Assembly: GCA_009741485.1 (NCBI GenBank) | Contig: CM019238.1 | Coordinates: forward strand, 8,103,477 to 8,167,476 | DNA length: 64,000 nt | Direction: 5' to 3' | DNA from: Malurus cyaneus samueli | Lineage: Eukaryota > Chordata > Aves > Passeriformes > Maluridae | Shown here: piece after piece, positions 24,165 through 36,594 of the stretch | How positions within the stretch are numbered: position 1 is the first letter of the stretch | How the letters are laid out: every line of letters starts with the position of its first letter | The notes under the pieces: model-generated | The model's database searches: none | Told to the model about the DNA's origin: nothing | Seen by the model: only the letters and a program-made list of their open reading frames with translations | Position numbers and translations under genes: made by a program

Positions 24165-27100
24165 ATCATGCTGGAAAAGACTGCTTTGTTACTCTCTGAA
24201 GTTCAGGGAGGTCAGGAGAGAATATTGGAAATTGAACTTTTCAACCTGGTGGCCCCTGCTGTCTTGGCAGGCAGTAGTCTGACAGGAACACAAGTTCAGC
24301 AACAGAGACAAGTAATGAAAAATGTGGCTTTGCAACATTTCTCTGTCAATAACAAAGCTCATCTTTTTGTGTCAGCAAGACATTGCATGCAGCACACATT
24401 TCAAATTCAGTTAATCTCAAAATAATTCAAAAATCAAAGAGCTTATTCAACCAACAAGACATACCAGATTGACTCACTGTGTATTCATGGAGGGGATAGC
24501 AGAGAGAAAAAGAATTCGATATCGGAATCAGAAAAGCAGCCCCAGTTTTCACTCTGTCTAAATTGTTTTTAGACCGCATGAGCACACTGTGAATGCTAAA
24601 AGAGTTACCAAAAAGAATATTCCATGATTGCATTGTTTGCATTACTCATCTAGGAATAAAATTCACAAAGGTGGCACTTGTACATGTGTGCACATGCTCT
24701 TTCTGCCTCACTGCAGGATCTTGCATATTTTAATGTTATTTCAGGACTGTGTCTGCTGTCACCACACACCTGACATTCAAATCTGGTGTCAGAGAACGTG
24801 TGCACACAGTGATGGGTTAGGGGAGTTTGCTGTGATATTGCTGTTTGCTCACCCAGGTTCAATGCTTCCAATTTGGAATGTTGCACGGAGAACAATTCAG
24901 ACACTGCTAGGAAAGGGAATTGCTGCTGCCAAATTAAGGTGTGTTATGCCAGGACACCTGCTAGACAGTGCCTATGGTGGGTTAAGGCATGCAAATGGTG
25001 GCTTTTTGTTAATTTAAAGAATGTATTTACTTGTGAATGTAAAGGTCAGGGTGCAGGACTGCCCCTTGGAATAACAACGATGTCCCACGGACCCCTGGGA
25101 CTCAGCAGGGAGTGAGGGGTGTCAGCACCTGGTTTGGATTGTTGGGAATAGGGCCAGGAGCTATGGGAATTGACACTGCAGAGTCTGTCCTTGCAGCTGA
25201 GCACAGGGAATATTGGGAACCCATGGGCACCATTGGTTGTGCTTCTTGCTTAATGCTCAGCTTGGACCGAGCTGCTGTGGGTTGTATAAATCAAAGGCTC
25301 CCCTCACTGCTCCACCTAACAGCTCTTCTGAGCAAGAATAGATTATTTGGACATAAATTGCTCTCATCTCGTAGGCTCTAAATTTATGTAATTCACATTT
25401 TATCCTTTATATGTATCTTAGAAGTTTTCCAGCCACTGAGCACTGAATTGCTGCAGACATGCAGCGTAGTTCCACTATTCTCCCTCACGAAGTGTGAAGG
25501 GCATTTATTCTTGAAGCTTGTAGACAGCTGAATAAACTGCTTCTTTTCACCTGTTACCAAGGCTTTGTTTGTATTTGCAGAGCATAATCCAATGTAAGTC
25601 AATTACTGACCTCTCTTTTAATTGACAGTGAAGACAGGAACAGCCCTGAAACACTTTCCTGTATTCAGCAGGGAAGGGAAAAGGCAGGATGTGACATGAG
25701 ATGACTTCAATTTCCATGGAGATTTCAGCAGGGGGATGCTGGCAGCCTTGGGGTCACATGATAAGCATTTAAGCAGCTAACAGCCAAGCAGTGGAAAAAA
25801 ACACAAACCCCATATGATTTCTGGGTAACCCGGAAAGATGAGTCTTTTTTTTTTTTCTTTCACATATCTTGTACAGTGTTTCATTGCTGAATGGTGGTGC
25901 TGCTGCAGGATAAAGATCATAAACTGCTTGGGGCAGGAGATCTTGGGTCATGCAACCAAAAAAAAAAAATCACTAACTTCTAGACTTTCAGTAGGGGAAG
26001 GAAAAAGTGTTTGGGATTACCCATGAAGTGTTCTTTTAAAGAGGAGTAAGGTTTTCAGAACGGGTAGTTTGGATCATATGTAGGGGAATCCACTTCTCTG
26101 TCCTGTCTGTGGCAGTGACCAAACATTAAGAAGGTATGATTGTTTCCCTTGATCTCCAAAAGTCAGACATTTTCTCTGGTTTTCAGAGATTTGGGCTCTG
26201 CTTTAGGAGTACAACACTCCTTGCATGTCTCTGTACTCTTTCCAGTGCTCATGAGATCTTTAGTTGCAGAGTTGAGGTCAGCAATGATGTGTCAAGGCAG
26301 AAGGAGCCTGGAGGTAAGGCAAACAAGCCAGTTTGGTGGGATTACTGTCCCACAGACTTGGCTTTGGTGCATTTAGATAAGATTTATGCAGTTTCACCTT
26401 TTGAAAGACTTTTTCTTACCTCACAATGCATAAACTATGTAAAACTTCATCAGACTCGTGCATCACACTTGGCAGCTCCATGGCAGATCTCTCAACTCAT
26501 CCAGCCCATGGGGTGGTTATAAACCAGCTCACACCCACGAGGGAGAACAGGAGATAAGAGGAGATTACAAAAGCATATTTGCTGCTTAACTCTTGCTTTA
26601 GTTGTTCCCTGTTGATGTGAGTGCTGCTATATGTTCGTTATGTAAACATCAATTATTTATCCTCCTCTGGCAGCGTTCCACCCTTCCTGCTGCTTTCAGG
26701 GGATGGATGTGGAGCACTGGAGGAGGGCACAGAGTGGCACCAGCAGCCCCCAGCTGAACCAGGGGAGCAGGATGAGCACTGCCTGCTCAGCCCTTACAAT
26801 ACCTTGTGTTTCTATCAGCATGGACGGGGTCACTTCCCTTTTCTCAGAGAGTTTGTCCCATGGGGCTGTTGGTGCAATGCCAGCCCCGTGCAGACTCTGT
26901 GGGACATGGAGAAGATGTACCAAGCAAGGGCTGTCTCCAGCAGCTCCATTTTCTGTCTGTTCAGTTTGAAAAGGGCTCCTCAGCAAAGCAGGACGGGGTG
27001 GTTTCTAGACCTTTGTTCACACTGAGCATGGCCAGGTCCCTGTCCCCTGCCAGCTGAGAAATCAAAAGCCCGTGAAACCCTTCATGTTCCACATGGGCAT

Positions 27101-28859
27101 TGATTTTGGAGGGCTACAGTGGTTGCTATTCACAAACTGAACCAAAAACTGCTGCTGACTGAGCTCCTTGGTGAGTGATGAGGACAAAGTTGGGTACTTC
27201 TCTTGATTTCCAAAAATAATGTAGGGAAATAACCCCAAAATTAGAGGAAAACATTAATGAGACAGAAAATAGATCAGGGTTCATTCACTAGTGATCATCT
27301 TTGCAAAGTTACATCTTCATTTTCTGCTTCAAGCTCAAAGTTTTAGATTTTTTCTGTTTGATACTGTCAACTACAAGTACAATCAAACTTTTTAGCTGTC
27401 TAGATGGAAGCACTTACATTTAGTGTAAAAGACATGGGCAATTTCCAGCAAATAATAATGGAAATGTATTATAAATGTTAGAGGTTCTGAGCAGGCAACA
27501 TGTTATAAAACTTTATGCATTTTATACCTTTTACACATGCACAGCTCTCTTCAGATGAAATGACAAAGCCTAGCTTATTTCTTACATTATTTCTTACATC
27601 ATCTTTGTCATGAATGCTTTTTTCACATCCCAGCACGCCCTAGTTTGTCCAATGCCACATTAGAAATACATATACTTGCATAGTGTGAGGAGATATCTAT
27701 AGGTTCTGTAAAGCTTTCTTATTACAAAATGTTGGTGATTACCTTGCAGAAGAGAAGTTTGGTGTGTCAGCTTGCAAAAATGTTGAGGAAGAGATGATTC
27801 CTAACAAGCCTTGAGCACTTATCCAAGTGTTTTAAGTTGTGCCACCCAAAAAGGCTGAAACCTCTAACTGTGCTAGTAAAACTGCATTAAAAAATGGAGA
27901 TTTTAAGGTTGTTAATATGTTTTTGTGTGAAAATTATGGCTATTGCCTTTTCTGAAACATTAGGTCAAATATCTGAATATTTAAATTTTCACCTATTTGT
28001 GCTGAATTCCTATTAATTTAAGGACAAAAGCAGGTCTGTGGAAAGTCAGTCTCTCTTGCCTACAACATGTACACAGCCTGCTTTCTCCTGGGAGAACACT
28101 CAGCTCAGATTTGTTGCTCTAGCCTCTGCTAAAAGTTTAAAGTTTGTAACAAAATCCATCATCCAGTCCTTGCTGCTGAGCGTGATGGAAATCCCTTCCC
28201 TCTGGTAATGACGTGTGAAATTTGGAGTGCACAGGTCCATGTGATGCTCTTTATTGGCTTCATGGAAAGAGCAGGCTGGAAAGATATGTTAATGCTGCTC
28301 TTCAAACACACTGTCCTTTGAGATGGAAGGGTGGGATTTTAGGTATTGGGCTAGAATTGTGTGCAGATCTGAGGAATATGGTTTTATTATATTGTTTATT
28401 GTGTTTTGATATCTCTGTTTCTGGTGTTTTCAGGAACCATGTCTGGCATTGCTTGTGCCTGGCAGGCCCAGGTGAGTGCCCTGAGCTCTCTCCCTGAACC
28501 TCTGCTCTGCTGAGCTGCCCTCGACCTTTGTGAACCCAGCTTGGGCTGAGCAGAGGCACAGTATGAAATTGAGTGTATGGAAAAACTGATAAAGGGGATG
28601 CCCAAAGAAAACTCATTTCTCCATTTCCTTCTGCTTATTCCCCAGCAGACATCTGGGGTTGGTTGTTGCAGTATAAAGATGTTTTCTAAAAAGAAAGCTT
28701 TCCAGTATGTCTGGGCTGTTTAAGTAGTATAACTCATTTCTATCCTATTCAGGTTCCTAAACATGTTTACCCTCTTTCTTGAGTAGAGCTTTGTTTGTGT
28801 TTGTGAAGACAAACAATTACATGAGTATCTGCGAATACTTTTGCAGTACAGATCATTCT
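24165..28859. other. Non-coding sequence, nothing recognised
   Basis: Contains a GC-richer stretch at 26.68-27.05 kb that is open in several frames on both strands, a 13-bp duplication near 27576-27600 (TTATTTCTTACAT twice), a poly-T at 25846-25857 and an A12 run near 25959. A POU octamer lies at 24989-24996. No gene or interspersed repeat was recognised. Confidence 0.5.
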
Positions 28860-29060
28860 AATACTCTAAATTCCCCGGCAGGTGATTTACTAATTAAAAC
28901 AGAGTTTGTAATTGATAACATACATTGATTAAACCCACTTTTTCACCAATTCCCTATAAATAAATTCCTTGTTTTTCAAAATGATTCATCAGATGAGTAA
29001 GATGAATAATTCTCCACATGTTCTTTGGTCATAAGCAGTTTGTTATAAGCAAATTCCATT
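28860..29060. promoter_or_regulatory. Candidate AT-rich conserved element
   Basis: A repeat-free block dense in TAATTA/ATTAA-type homeodomain cores and TTGATTAA words, without open frames. The call is from texture only. Confidence 0.2.
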
Positions 29061-32000
29061 GAAAACTAGAAGATTTTTCTTTTGAATTAATGGAGAAATC
29101 CCACAATATTCTGTTGCAGGTCTTAGACTTCATCTAGTTGTGTGGTTACACTTCCACATGTCACTGTTTGTTCAGATTTGACCAGAATTTTCAAGGGTAT
29201 GGAGGACAAGGAAAAACATTCGCAGAAGTCTGCTGAATCTTTGAGCAGCTAAGCAGTTAAGCATAAAATGCCTCCAATATGACAGACAGATAAACGATAA
29301 AATACCTTTCTAGAAACAACTGAAGATAGGAAATATTATGTGAAAGGGGCAGGAAGTGTTTCAAAGGGCACTTGATAATAAAGGGTCTGCAAGCGTTCCT
29401 GGTAAGTGATTTATTGATTTGTTCAGTGTAGCATGCGAGACTGTACTGATTTATACCGAGCATATACAAGAACCATGTCATTACAAACTGCAAACCAATC
29501 TTTAAAATTAGTTACTGTCCAATAGGTTTTGGAAAGATATACCTGTCCTGCTGCCACCCAGTCTGGAGCACAATGATTAGTTGAAGATGAAAGTTGATGT
29601 GAGTAGATCAAAGCTCAGTATATTAGGTCAAGTGTTTTTAACACAGATTTATGAACCAAGATTCTGGTTCATTTTGTGTTCTCTTAGGAAAGAAGAATTG
29701 AAGTACTCCAAGGATTTTCCTTTTCAATATCAGTGACTTTGTTGCACTTTCCTAATGGCATTTCCCTTTCTCTCTGCTTTCTCTAGGTCATCCAAACCCC
29801 TTTTTTCTTTTTTGCCTCTACTCTTGGGGCAGCAGTACACTGGAAGGTGTATATCTTAATACAGTGCCTTTAGCAGTCCCAAGGCACGTGTATCAGTCTT
29901 CATTTCATGATGCAAAACCTGCTTTTTGGTTCTTGATGTTTTATTTTCAGTCTCAACTGATAACCAAGATCAGCATTGCTATAGATATGTGTAGTTTTTT
30001 ATCAAATTCCATCTTGTTTTTATTGAGCACATATGATAAGCTACCTGAGTGTCTATCACTTGCAAGAGATGGGAAATTGAGACCTCTGCAGAATTGATTC
30101 TGCAATACATAAAGACCTTCAACTTTAGAAAAAATTCTGTTGCCCTGGAAATGGTTGCTTGGGCAAAGAAGTGCCTTTTGGCAGATTTCTGATCTTTAGA
30201 AGCAAAACCCTCATGACACAAAATGAAAGCTTGTGGCTTACGTGTTTCTTAAAAGAAGCCCAAGACCTGTGGTGTTTCATATTTCTCCAATAGAAAAGCT
30301 TTTACTTGCCAATACTTGATGATCTGAAAATCCTTTGAGCCCTTAGCTCTCACCAGGGAGTGCCAGGAGCCTGCAGTGGCACCCTCAGGTGTCCACACCG
30401 TGCTCAGATGAGACCATTCCACGAGCAGCAGCACAGCCACGGGCAGGGAAAAGGCAGCAGTTGTGTTTATTTTTCTTTGCATTTGCTCAGTGGCCAGAAT
30501 CCCAGCCCAAGGCAGCTCTGCTCTGTGCTAACACTGAACAGACGAGGCAGCAGCAGCTCTAAAGGCACAGGGACACGAGCAGCAGTGGTGGCAGTAGATG
30601 GCACGCTCGTTCTTGGGATGCAGCTCTCCAAGGCTGGTCATTCCCCTGCTGTGTCACAGAGGAAATCTTTGTGCAGAGTTTGAGGGGCTGTGATGAATAA
30701 ATTTGGAGATGTTCAAAGGATGTTGTTTCCTACCACGAAGGACATGGTGGTAGAGAGGATGAAGCTGCTTTTGTATTTTTGTGGGGGTGCATGCTGGAGG
30801 TGGAAATGGTTGATGAAGAGAAACGACAGCCTGGGTCACAGTGCAGAATGAGAGATGACAAGGCTGGGACGGGCAAGGAAAAGCTCAGAAAATGAAGATG
30901 CTTTTTGTTTGATGGAACATAAAAGGAGGACAAAATGATGCCAAAGATGACACACGGGACAGCTGATGTGGTCAAAGTGATAGAACAGTAAAATCATCTT
31001 TTCAAAAATATTGCAAATGGATGTGAGCAGGGACAGAATTGCATTTGTCAAACCCCAGGAAAATACCTCCATGTTGTTTTAATAAAGAGAAAAGGTGTTT
31101 GGAGCCCAGAGAGAGCTTTTCTAGTGTAATCTGAAAAGAAAAGCCACATCTGAATTAGTTATGTAGAGAGCACCTGCAGGATTTGCACATAAGCTGGATT
31201 TGGGGACAGAGTAAAGGATGGCAGATGAGGGTTATCCCAGGTTATGGATTGCAGCAAGGGGCCCTGTCCTGTTGGCAGTGACTGAGGAAAGAGGAAAAAA
31301 GATTTGAGCAGTCTTGCTATGTTAAGCTAAAACTAATGAGTAGATATCTCTGAAAAGATTTTAATTCAGACAGGAAATGTTGGAGCAGAGAGATACTTTT
31401 GTGTGTTGCTAGGATAAAAATATAAATTGAATTTATGTTTTTAAATCAGGCCTGGGCAGCTAAACTTGACAGTTCCTCTCTCACAGGAGAAGGAGGGGAA
31501 GGCATTTAGGTTTCTCTGGTGGAAAAATTGAGCTGGAAAACATGCCAGAGTCCAGATCATTTGTGGTAGGTCACCAGGTATGCTGTGGTTTCATGTGGCT
31601 CACATGATTGAGAGAATTATGGCTGTGGAGCAACCATGGATAGCTCTGTGCCTTTACAGATACAAGGGGTAGTTAGCTGCTCTGCTGCTGCCTTGGTGAA
31701 TATAGATGTTGGCTGGAGAAGCAATTCAAAGTCCTGTTTTGTCCTTGGGGAGAGGAGGAGGCTCACGTGGCAGTAGATTTTTCTCACTGTATCAAGTTTT
31801 CATCTGGCAGTTGAATATAATTTCTGAGCCCAGTGTGTATGTTATTTCCTCTTTGGCTTTGTATACATAATTTTAATTTGTGTTATAGACTCAGATTGTT
31901 ATCCTTTGTTTTTCAGCATATTAATGAGAAACAGGAGGGCAGAGGAAAACAGAATATTTTTGGTCTAGTGCCTTCAATTTAGTATTCTGTGTCCATCATT

Positions 32001-32595
32001 GGCCGGAGCTGTTAACAAAGCGAGGTCTTTTTTCTGTTTGTTTTCAATACAGTGTGAATTCAGAAAAGTGCATGTTATACACCCACCAGGTAAATACACA
32101 CTGTTCCTCTGGTGCTGCTGCTGGGCTGGTGTTCCTCTCACCCCCACTGGAAGCACTGTGCTCTGCTCTAGAGGATTGATCCGAGCCTACACTGGTGCAG
32201 GAGCTGATCCCAGCTGATTCAGCAGGGATGGAGCTGTGTTCCCTGGCAGGTTGGGACAGTCCAGGGTGGATTTCAGCAGTGCTCCTGTGAGCTGAGGGAT
32301 GGAGCACCAACTGCAGCACCTGCTGGGGCTGCTTGTGTGACATGGGCGAGGCTGAAGGGATGTTAATTAACTTTGGTATGACACAAGTTTGTATTTTTAT
32401 CATTGCTGACCTCAGTAAGAAATTTTTTGCCTTGATGGATGGCTGGAATGCCACTGAGCCTGGGCTTTTTGAGCTTTCAGAACCCCAGGTGTCAGAAAAC
32501 CAAATTCTGGTCATTGATGCCTGCTGCACTCTGGCCCTACTTTATCCTTTGCTTTCCTTTTTGCTAGGAGTGATATAAAACCTGCTATAAAGCTA
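29061..32595. other. Non-coding sequence, nothing recognised
   Basis: 30.70-31.10 kb is purine-rich on the plus strand, which explains the Ser/Pro/Leu-rich minus-strand frames there. The 161-codon minus-strand frame at 32044-32529 has no recognised motif and overlaps GC-rich sequence. No repeat family was seen. Confidence 0.5.
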
Positions 32596-32754
32596 CCTCA
32601 GGCTGGAGCCACCACTGATCCTGAACTATCATTTGATTATCATTTTAGTTGCCTCACCAACCCCATATCCCTTGTTCTCTGGGATACTGGAAAGATAAGA
32701 CCAGTGCTGCTGCAGGAGGATGTGGTGCTGTTAATTCATTTCTCTGTTATGTTC
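32596..32754 (+). repeat. Direct repeat, copy 1 of 2
   Basis: This segment matches 35693-35847 in the same orientation. The best blocks are a shared run through ATCATTTGATTATCATTTTA, then GATACTGGAAAGATA and GACCAGTGCTGCTG. The overall match is high in the first 110 bases and decays afterwards. Copy 1 carries an insertion of several bases before its TTAATT block. It may be a member of an unnamed dispersed repeat or a local duplication. Confidence 0.85.
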
Positions 32755-34562
32755 CAGCTGGGCCACTGGAATGTGGGGCTTTTAACTTTTCATGTTAGAG
32801 CTCACCTGCAATGCTGCTCCTAACAGTCAAACTGTAACATATTATTGCACTGCTTGGAAGCTGCTCGTGTTGCCTTGCACATGGTGGGATAATTCTAAGA
32901 TGCCCCAGGTACACTGAAGTTCCCAGGATGGCTGATGCCACAGTGAAAGCGTTTTCATGCATTACAAAAATGTATTTGCACTCATGGAAATTTATTAAAG
33001 TTGTAGTTCAGACTGGGAGCTGGTTCTGAAGTGAACTCCCAGTAATCCCCAGTTTCTTTCATTTGCTTCACAGAGCAGCCTTGGAGAGCAAAGCAATGGC
33101 ATTATTGTGTGACAGAGCTGGACTGGGAGATGTGCAGCTGCAGAGAGGGGCTGTCTGTACCCTGTGCAGGGGATCAGAGCAGAGTCCAGGCTGCTCCCCC
33201 TCATCCCAGATGTTCACAGCAGGGTGCTGTCCATCCAAACCAGCTGTTTGCAATCCCCTTGCTGTGCTGCAGTACCTGTTACCTTGGACTATGTGTGCAT
33301 TAGACAGCATTCTGTGACACTGCTATGGTTTGGTGGGATTCACTGCCAAAATAATTGCTCTTGTAAATTGTTTTTTGTCTGGTCAGGGTTTTTTTCTCCC
33401 CTCAGTGAATGCAGACTTCTTATCATGCTATCTTAGCTATGTGGTCTTATTTAGGGACAAGTTGCCTTTATTAGTTTTGTATTGTGTTATTGGCAATTTT
33501 GTCCCATCTCAGCTGCACATCATTGGGCTGAGGTTTGTGAATATTTTCCTGCTTTGTGCTTTGACTCCACACTAGATTTCAGGTAGAAGAGGTATCACAT
33601 CTAGAGTATTAGAAGGTGAAATGAGAAAGGCTGTCTGCTGTGGTGAATCCTGCTGGGTGCTACAGCTCTGCTCCATATCCTGGTAGTACTGGAGCACCTG
33701 ACATTCCTGAGGGAGAAGTGGGAATAACCAATTTAGGGCACGTAAGAGAAAGAGCAGTGGGAATGTATGACCTGCTCAGGCAAGAGGCACTCTGTATCAA
33801 CACAGGGAATTAAGTCTGAGCTTAAGAGCAGCGCAGACTAAATGCTTTAATCACCAGATTATAGTTTGATTTTTAATGGTTTCTCAATGGGAATGAATGA
33901 AAAAAAAATGGGGAGGAAAACAAACAGTAATCAGTGTTGGTGCCCTTATGTTGCAAGTATCTGCTATTGTCTGTGTTATCTTTCTTTGTCTCTGCCTTAG
34001 CAATTTGCACAGTATTTTATTATGAAATTTTAAGGGCCTTTACCTGCATGAGGCTGAATTAAAATGCTGTGGCACCCAAACTGTCTGCTTGCATGAGACT
34101 CTTGTCAAGGAGAAAAGTTCTGTGTTGCAGTAGACGTTTCTTGAAGCACATTCACTGCTGCTTCTTCAATATGAGTGCTAACAAACGGCATTAAATTATA
34201 GTATGGTAAAACAACAGCAACAGGATTTTGGGAAGAAGCCATCCACACTAGAATTACTGGAACTTTCATTGTGTCTGGATAAAATAGGTATAAAACTGAG
34301 CATTTCTAAATTTCTTGCCCCTTACTTTGATGTTTTTTATCATCCATGGAATGAGATATAACTTACGTGTGAATTTGCTCGTGTTGTGCATAATTTTCAG
34401 ATTAAAAAGAATAATAAAAAAATCCCTTACATAAATTTGCAGAGAAATAATTGTTTTTGCCTTCAGCTTCTAGTGTCAAGGAGCCACCCATCTATTTGGC
34501 ATTAATGTTTGCACACTGATCAGTTCAAATGCCAAAATTAACAGAAATTGCTATGCTCCCAG
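32755..34562. other. Non-coding sequence, nothing recognised
   Basis: 33.06-33.30 kb is GC-richer and open in several frames on both strands. On the minus strand an AATAAA word lies near 34015, about 550 bases beyond the end of the spliced-frame candidate. That distance is too loose to be assigned as its poly(A) signal. Confidence 0.5.
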
Positions 34563-34745
34563 TTATCTGCTCCCTATGAAAAAGACAAATACAGTCTCAC
34601 AATGTATTATTGGAATCAGTAAGAATGAAACATTGCTGTGAAGGAAAAGTCCACTCATCAGCATTTTTCCTGACCAGCTCCTCTTTGCAGATAGGCTAAT
34701 GCTCTCACAGTTCTTATTGAGCTTATTTATGTACTTCCATTTTCT
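34563..34745 (-). CDS. Candidate terminal exon of an unidentified spliced frame
   Basis: Read on the minus strand, a long pyrimidine tract (TTTCTTTCTTATCTG... to TTCATGCAG) ends at 34746 and looks like a strong acceptor. In the phase set by the preceding block, the frame is open for 60 codons to a TAA. The predicted end has a hydrophobic stretch (about residues 29-55 of this block) that could be a C-terminal membrane segment or only AT-driven Phe/Leu/Ile content. Internal donors are weak, so a stop within the exon is the simplest reading. No family was recognised. Confidence 0.22.
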   Translation of the reverse strand, partial: RKWKYINKLNKNCESISLSAKRSWSGKMLMSGLFLHSNVSFLLIPIIHCETVFVFFIGSR

Positions 34746-34873
34746 CTGCATGAATTAGAAAAACAGATAAGAAAGAAATCCTAATTTAAAGTATAATTTA
34801 TGATAAATTTTTGGCACTGCAAAGGTTGATCGTGGAAAAAAAATTAAATATTGGAACTTCATTTCATACTTAC

Positions 34874-34972
34874 GATGTCTGCTGTGACAATGGAGTTTAA
34901 CTGCAGGACTTCTATTCCTTCTGAAAATACTAATTGGATTTTCAACGGGATGTTCATGAGTAAAAGATGGTG
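34874..34972 (-). CDS. Candidate internal exon (33 codons, phase 0-0)
   Basis: Minus strand. The right edge is a consensus donor (ATC|GTAAGT, GT at 34873-34872). The left edge is a modest acceptor (CACCGTGTAG) whose TAG is also the in-frame stop, so the frame is open exactly from the splice site. The predicted peptide alternates hydrophobic and polar residues like beta strands (for example IPLKIQLVFSEGIEVLQL). Its phase fits the block at 35071-35231 upstream and the block at 34563-34745 downstream, with implied introns of 98 and 128 bases. The plus-strand 43-codon ATG frame over the same bases is taken as its shadow. No family was recognised. Confidence 0.3.
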
Positions 34973-35070
34973 CTACACGGTGAGACTTTTTTTTTTCTTT
35001 AAGTAGTTCTGCTTAATGAAATGTATAAAAATCTTATATTGTTCTGTCAAAACAGAAGTAATGTGCTTAC

Positions 35071-35231
35071 TCTATTTCCTGCTGTGATCAACCAATCTGG
35101 TAATTTAAATCTAAATGTGCCATAATCTTGAACACCAGGAGGATTGGAAAAAATCATAAAGAAAACACCCACGTTTCCATTTAATAGATGGCCTTTTGAG
35201 CTCATTTCGAATTTACTGCTGTCCTTCCTTG
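35071..35231 (-). CDS. Candidate internal exon (2 + 159 bases) of an unidentified gene
   Basis: Minus strand. An acceptor with a good pyrimidine tract (TTTGCTTTTGTTTTCAG) precedes the block, and a near-consensus donor (AGA|GTAAGC) ends it. Only one of three frames is open. It gives a mixed, protein-like composition with a segment such as PGVQDYGTFRFKLPDW. The exon would begin with two bases of a split codon and end in phase 0, matching the next block. I could not assign a family: signatures of CUB, FNIII, cadherin, PLAT and IPT domains are absent. No convincing upstream partner exon ending in phase 1 was found, so this may be a relic or chance. Confidence 0.3.
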
Positions 35232-35269
35232 CTGAAAACAAAAGCAAATTTCCTGAAAATAATATCAAA

Positions 35270-35692
35270 AGAGCAAAAGTGCATCAATTAAGCCAAAAGA
35301 TTCAACAGGGCATCTTTTAATGGGCTATTAAGCCTGGGGTGTATTGTGAAATACTGAGGTAAAGGGCAGATTACTTAAAGTGCCCACAGAATATATTAAT
35401 GATTCATTAAAACATGCCATGTAAACAAATGGTCATATCATAACAAAGTGGTCCGATTATGCAATCATTTTTAGTGGTGTATTAAAGGAGGAGAAATACA
35501 AACGGCAAATTAGAATTGGATCCAGCCTGTTAAAACAAAGACTAAAGTTATTTTTAAAACTTGAAATATATAATATGTACAATTTCCCCAGTAATATCCC
35601 TCCATGATTGAGGGAAGTAAATAATTTTTCAAAGCAGTAATTAAGTGCCTGGCAATGCTGCTATAGTTGGATTTAGATTTCACATTGGCAAT
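35270..35692. promoter_or_regulatory. Candidate conserved non-coding element
   Basis: This is a long AT-rich, repeat-free block directly beside the candidate exon and ending at copy 2 of the direct repeat. It has numerous TTAAT, ATTAAA and TGATT cores and no usable frame. By texture it is among the strongest CNE candidates in the window. Confidence 0.32.
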
Positions 35693-35847
35693 CCTAAGTC
35701 TGGGGTCAGCAGTGATCCTGAGCTATCATTTGATTATCATTTTAGTTGCCTCACAAGACCCATATTTGTCGTTCTCTGTGATACTGGAAAGATAGGAAGA
35801 CCAGTGCTGCTGCTGCACTGTTAATTAATTTCTGTTGTATAATGCCA
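35693..35847 (+). repeat. Direct repeat, copy 2 of 2
   Basis: Matches 32596-32754 at an offset of about 3.1 kb, same orientation. Differences are scattered substitutions and small indels (for example an extra GGA in GATAGGAAGACC), so the duplication is not recent. No target-site duplication or CR1 signature is evident. Confidence 0.85.
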
Positions 35848-36594
35848 TAAAAAGCATTAAGTGAACCCTCCATAAAAGGGGGAAATGTCTGGAAAAATAC
35901 AGTTCCAAAGAAGATGTTTCTTCCTTTTCAGTTGACACCAAGTGCAAGAGCAGTGGTCTACAAAAAGCAAATAAACTCTGTTTGCAGAGGAGTCTAACTT
36001 TGTTTTTCAGGGTCTGGGTTTCATTTATCTTTCACAGACATTATCAAATGGTATTAAAACTGACTCCAAGACAGGGAGATGGGAAGGAAAATTCCTGCCC
36101 CCAGCTGGTGAATTAGCTCAGCTACAAATGTCTCAGACTAAACCTAAACTCCAGTATGTGTAATTGAGTGAATGGTAGTTCCAATTAGTAGTTCTTATGA
36201 AAGGACTTGTAATAAACTCTTCCATTTTATTTGGCTACATCAATTCACAGCAAATGGATTGCAATGAAATTTAACATTGCAGCATTCCCCTGCAGAACAC
36301 CATCCCTTACATGCTGGGAATCAACAGCATGTAATGCTCGTCTCCCAAGAAACCATTTGCATTCTCTAGTTGGTCCATCATTTATATGAACCAAGACAGT
36401 AAAAAAGGGAAGGTAGAAAAACCACATTGAAAACAATGTGGGCTGCATGTAATTTCTTCTTGATGGCTTTTAATGTATTACTGCTCTGAACATCTGGTAA
36501 ATAGTGTAGGTTCAGTGGTGCTGCCTCCAGTGAGGCATTTTTCCTCGCCTTTGAATAGAGTGTGTTCTTGAATCCACACTGAGCACCCATCCCA
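35848..36594. other. Non-coding sequence with weak exon-like frames
   Basis: On the minus strand 36245-36590 is covered by two overlapping open frames, and a donor-like CAGCAT|GTAAGG occurs near 36308-36303. Phases do not join to the 35.2 kb candidate, so no exon is called. The CR1 fragment begins right at the end of this block. Confidence 0.4.

Noticed and set aside
24140..24420. Poly-T as the tail of a minus-strand processed pseudogene
   Set aside because: The sequence beside the tract has no gene-like content and no target-site duplication was seen. Processed pseudogenes are rare in birds.
32044..32529. 161-codon minus-strand frame
   Set aside because: No recognised motif or splice context, and it overlaps a GC-richer stretch.
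36245..36590. Two overlapping minus-strand frames with a CAGCAT|GTAAGG donor-like site
   Set aside because: The only acceptor is far from its pyrimidine tract, and the phases do not join to the 35.2 kb or 36.9 kb candidates.
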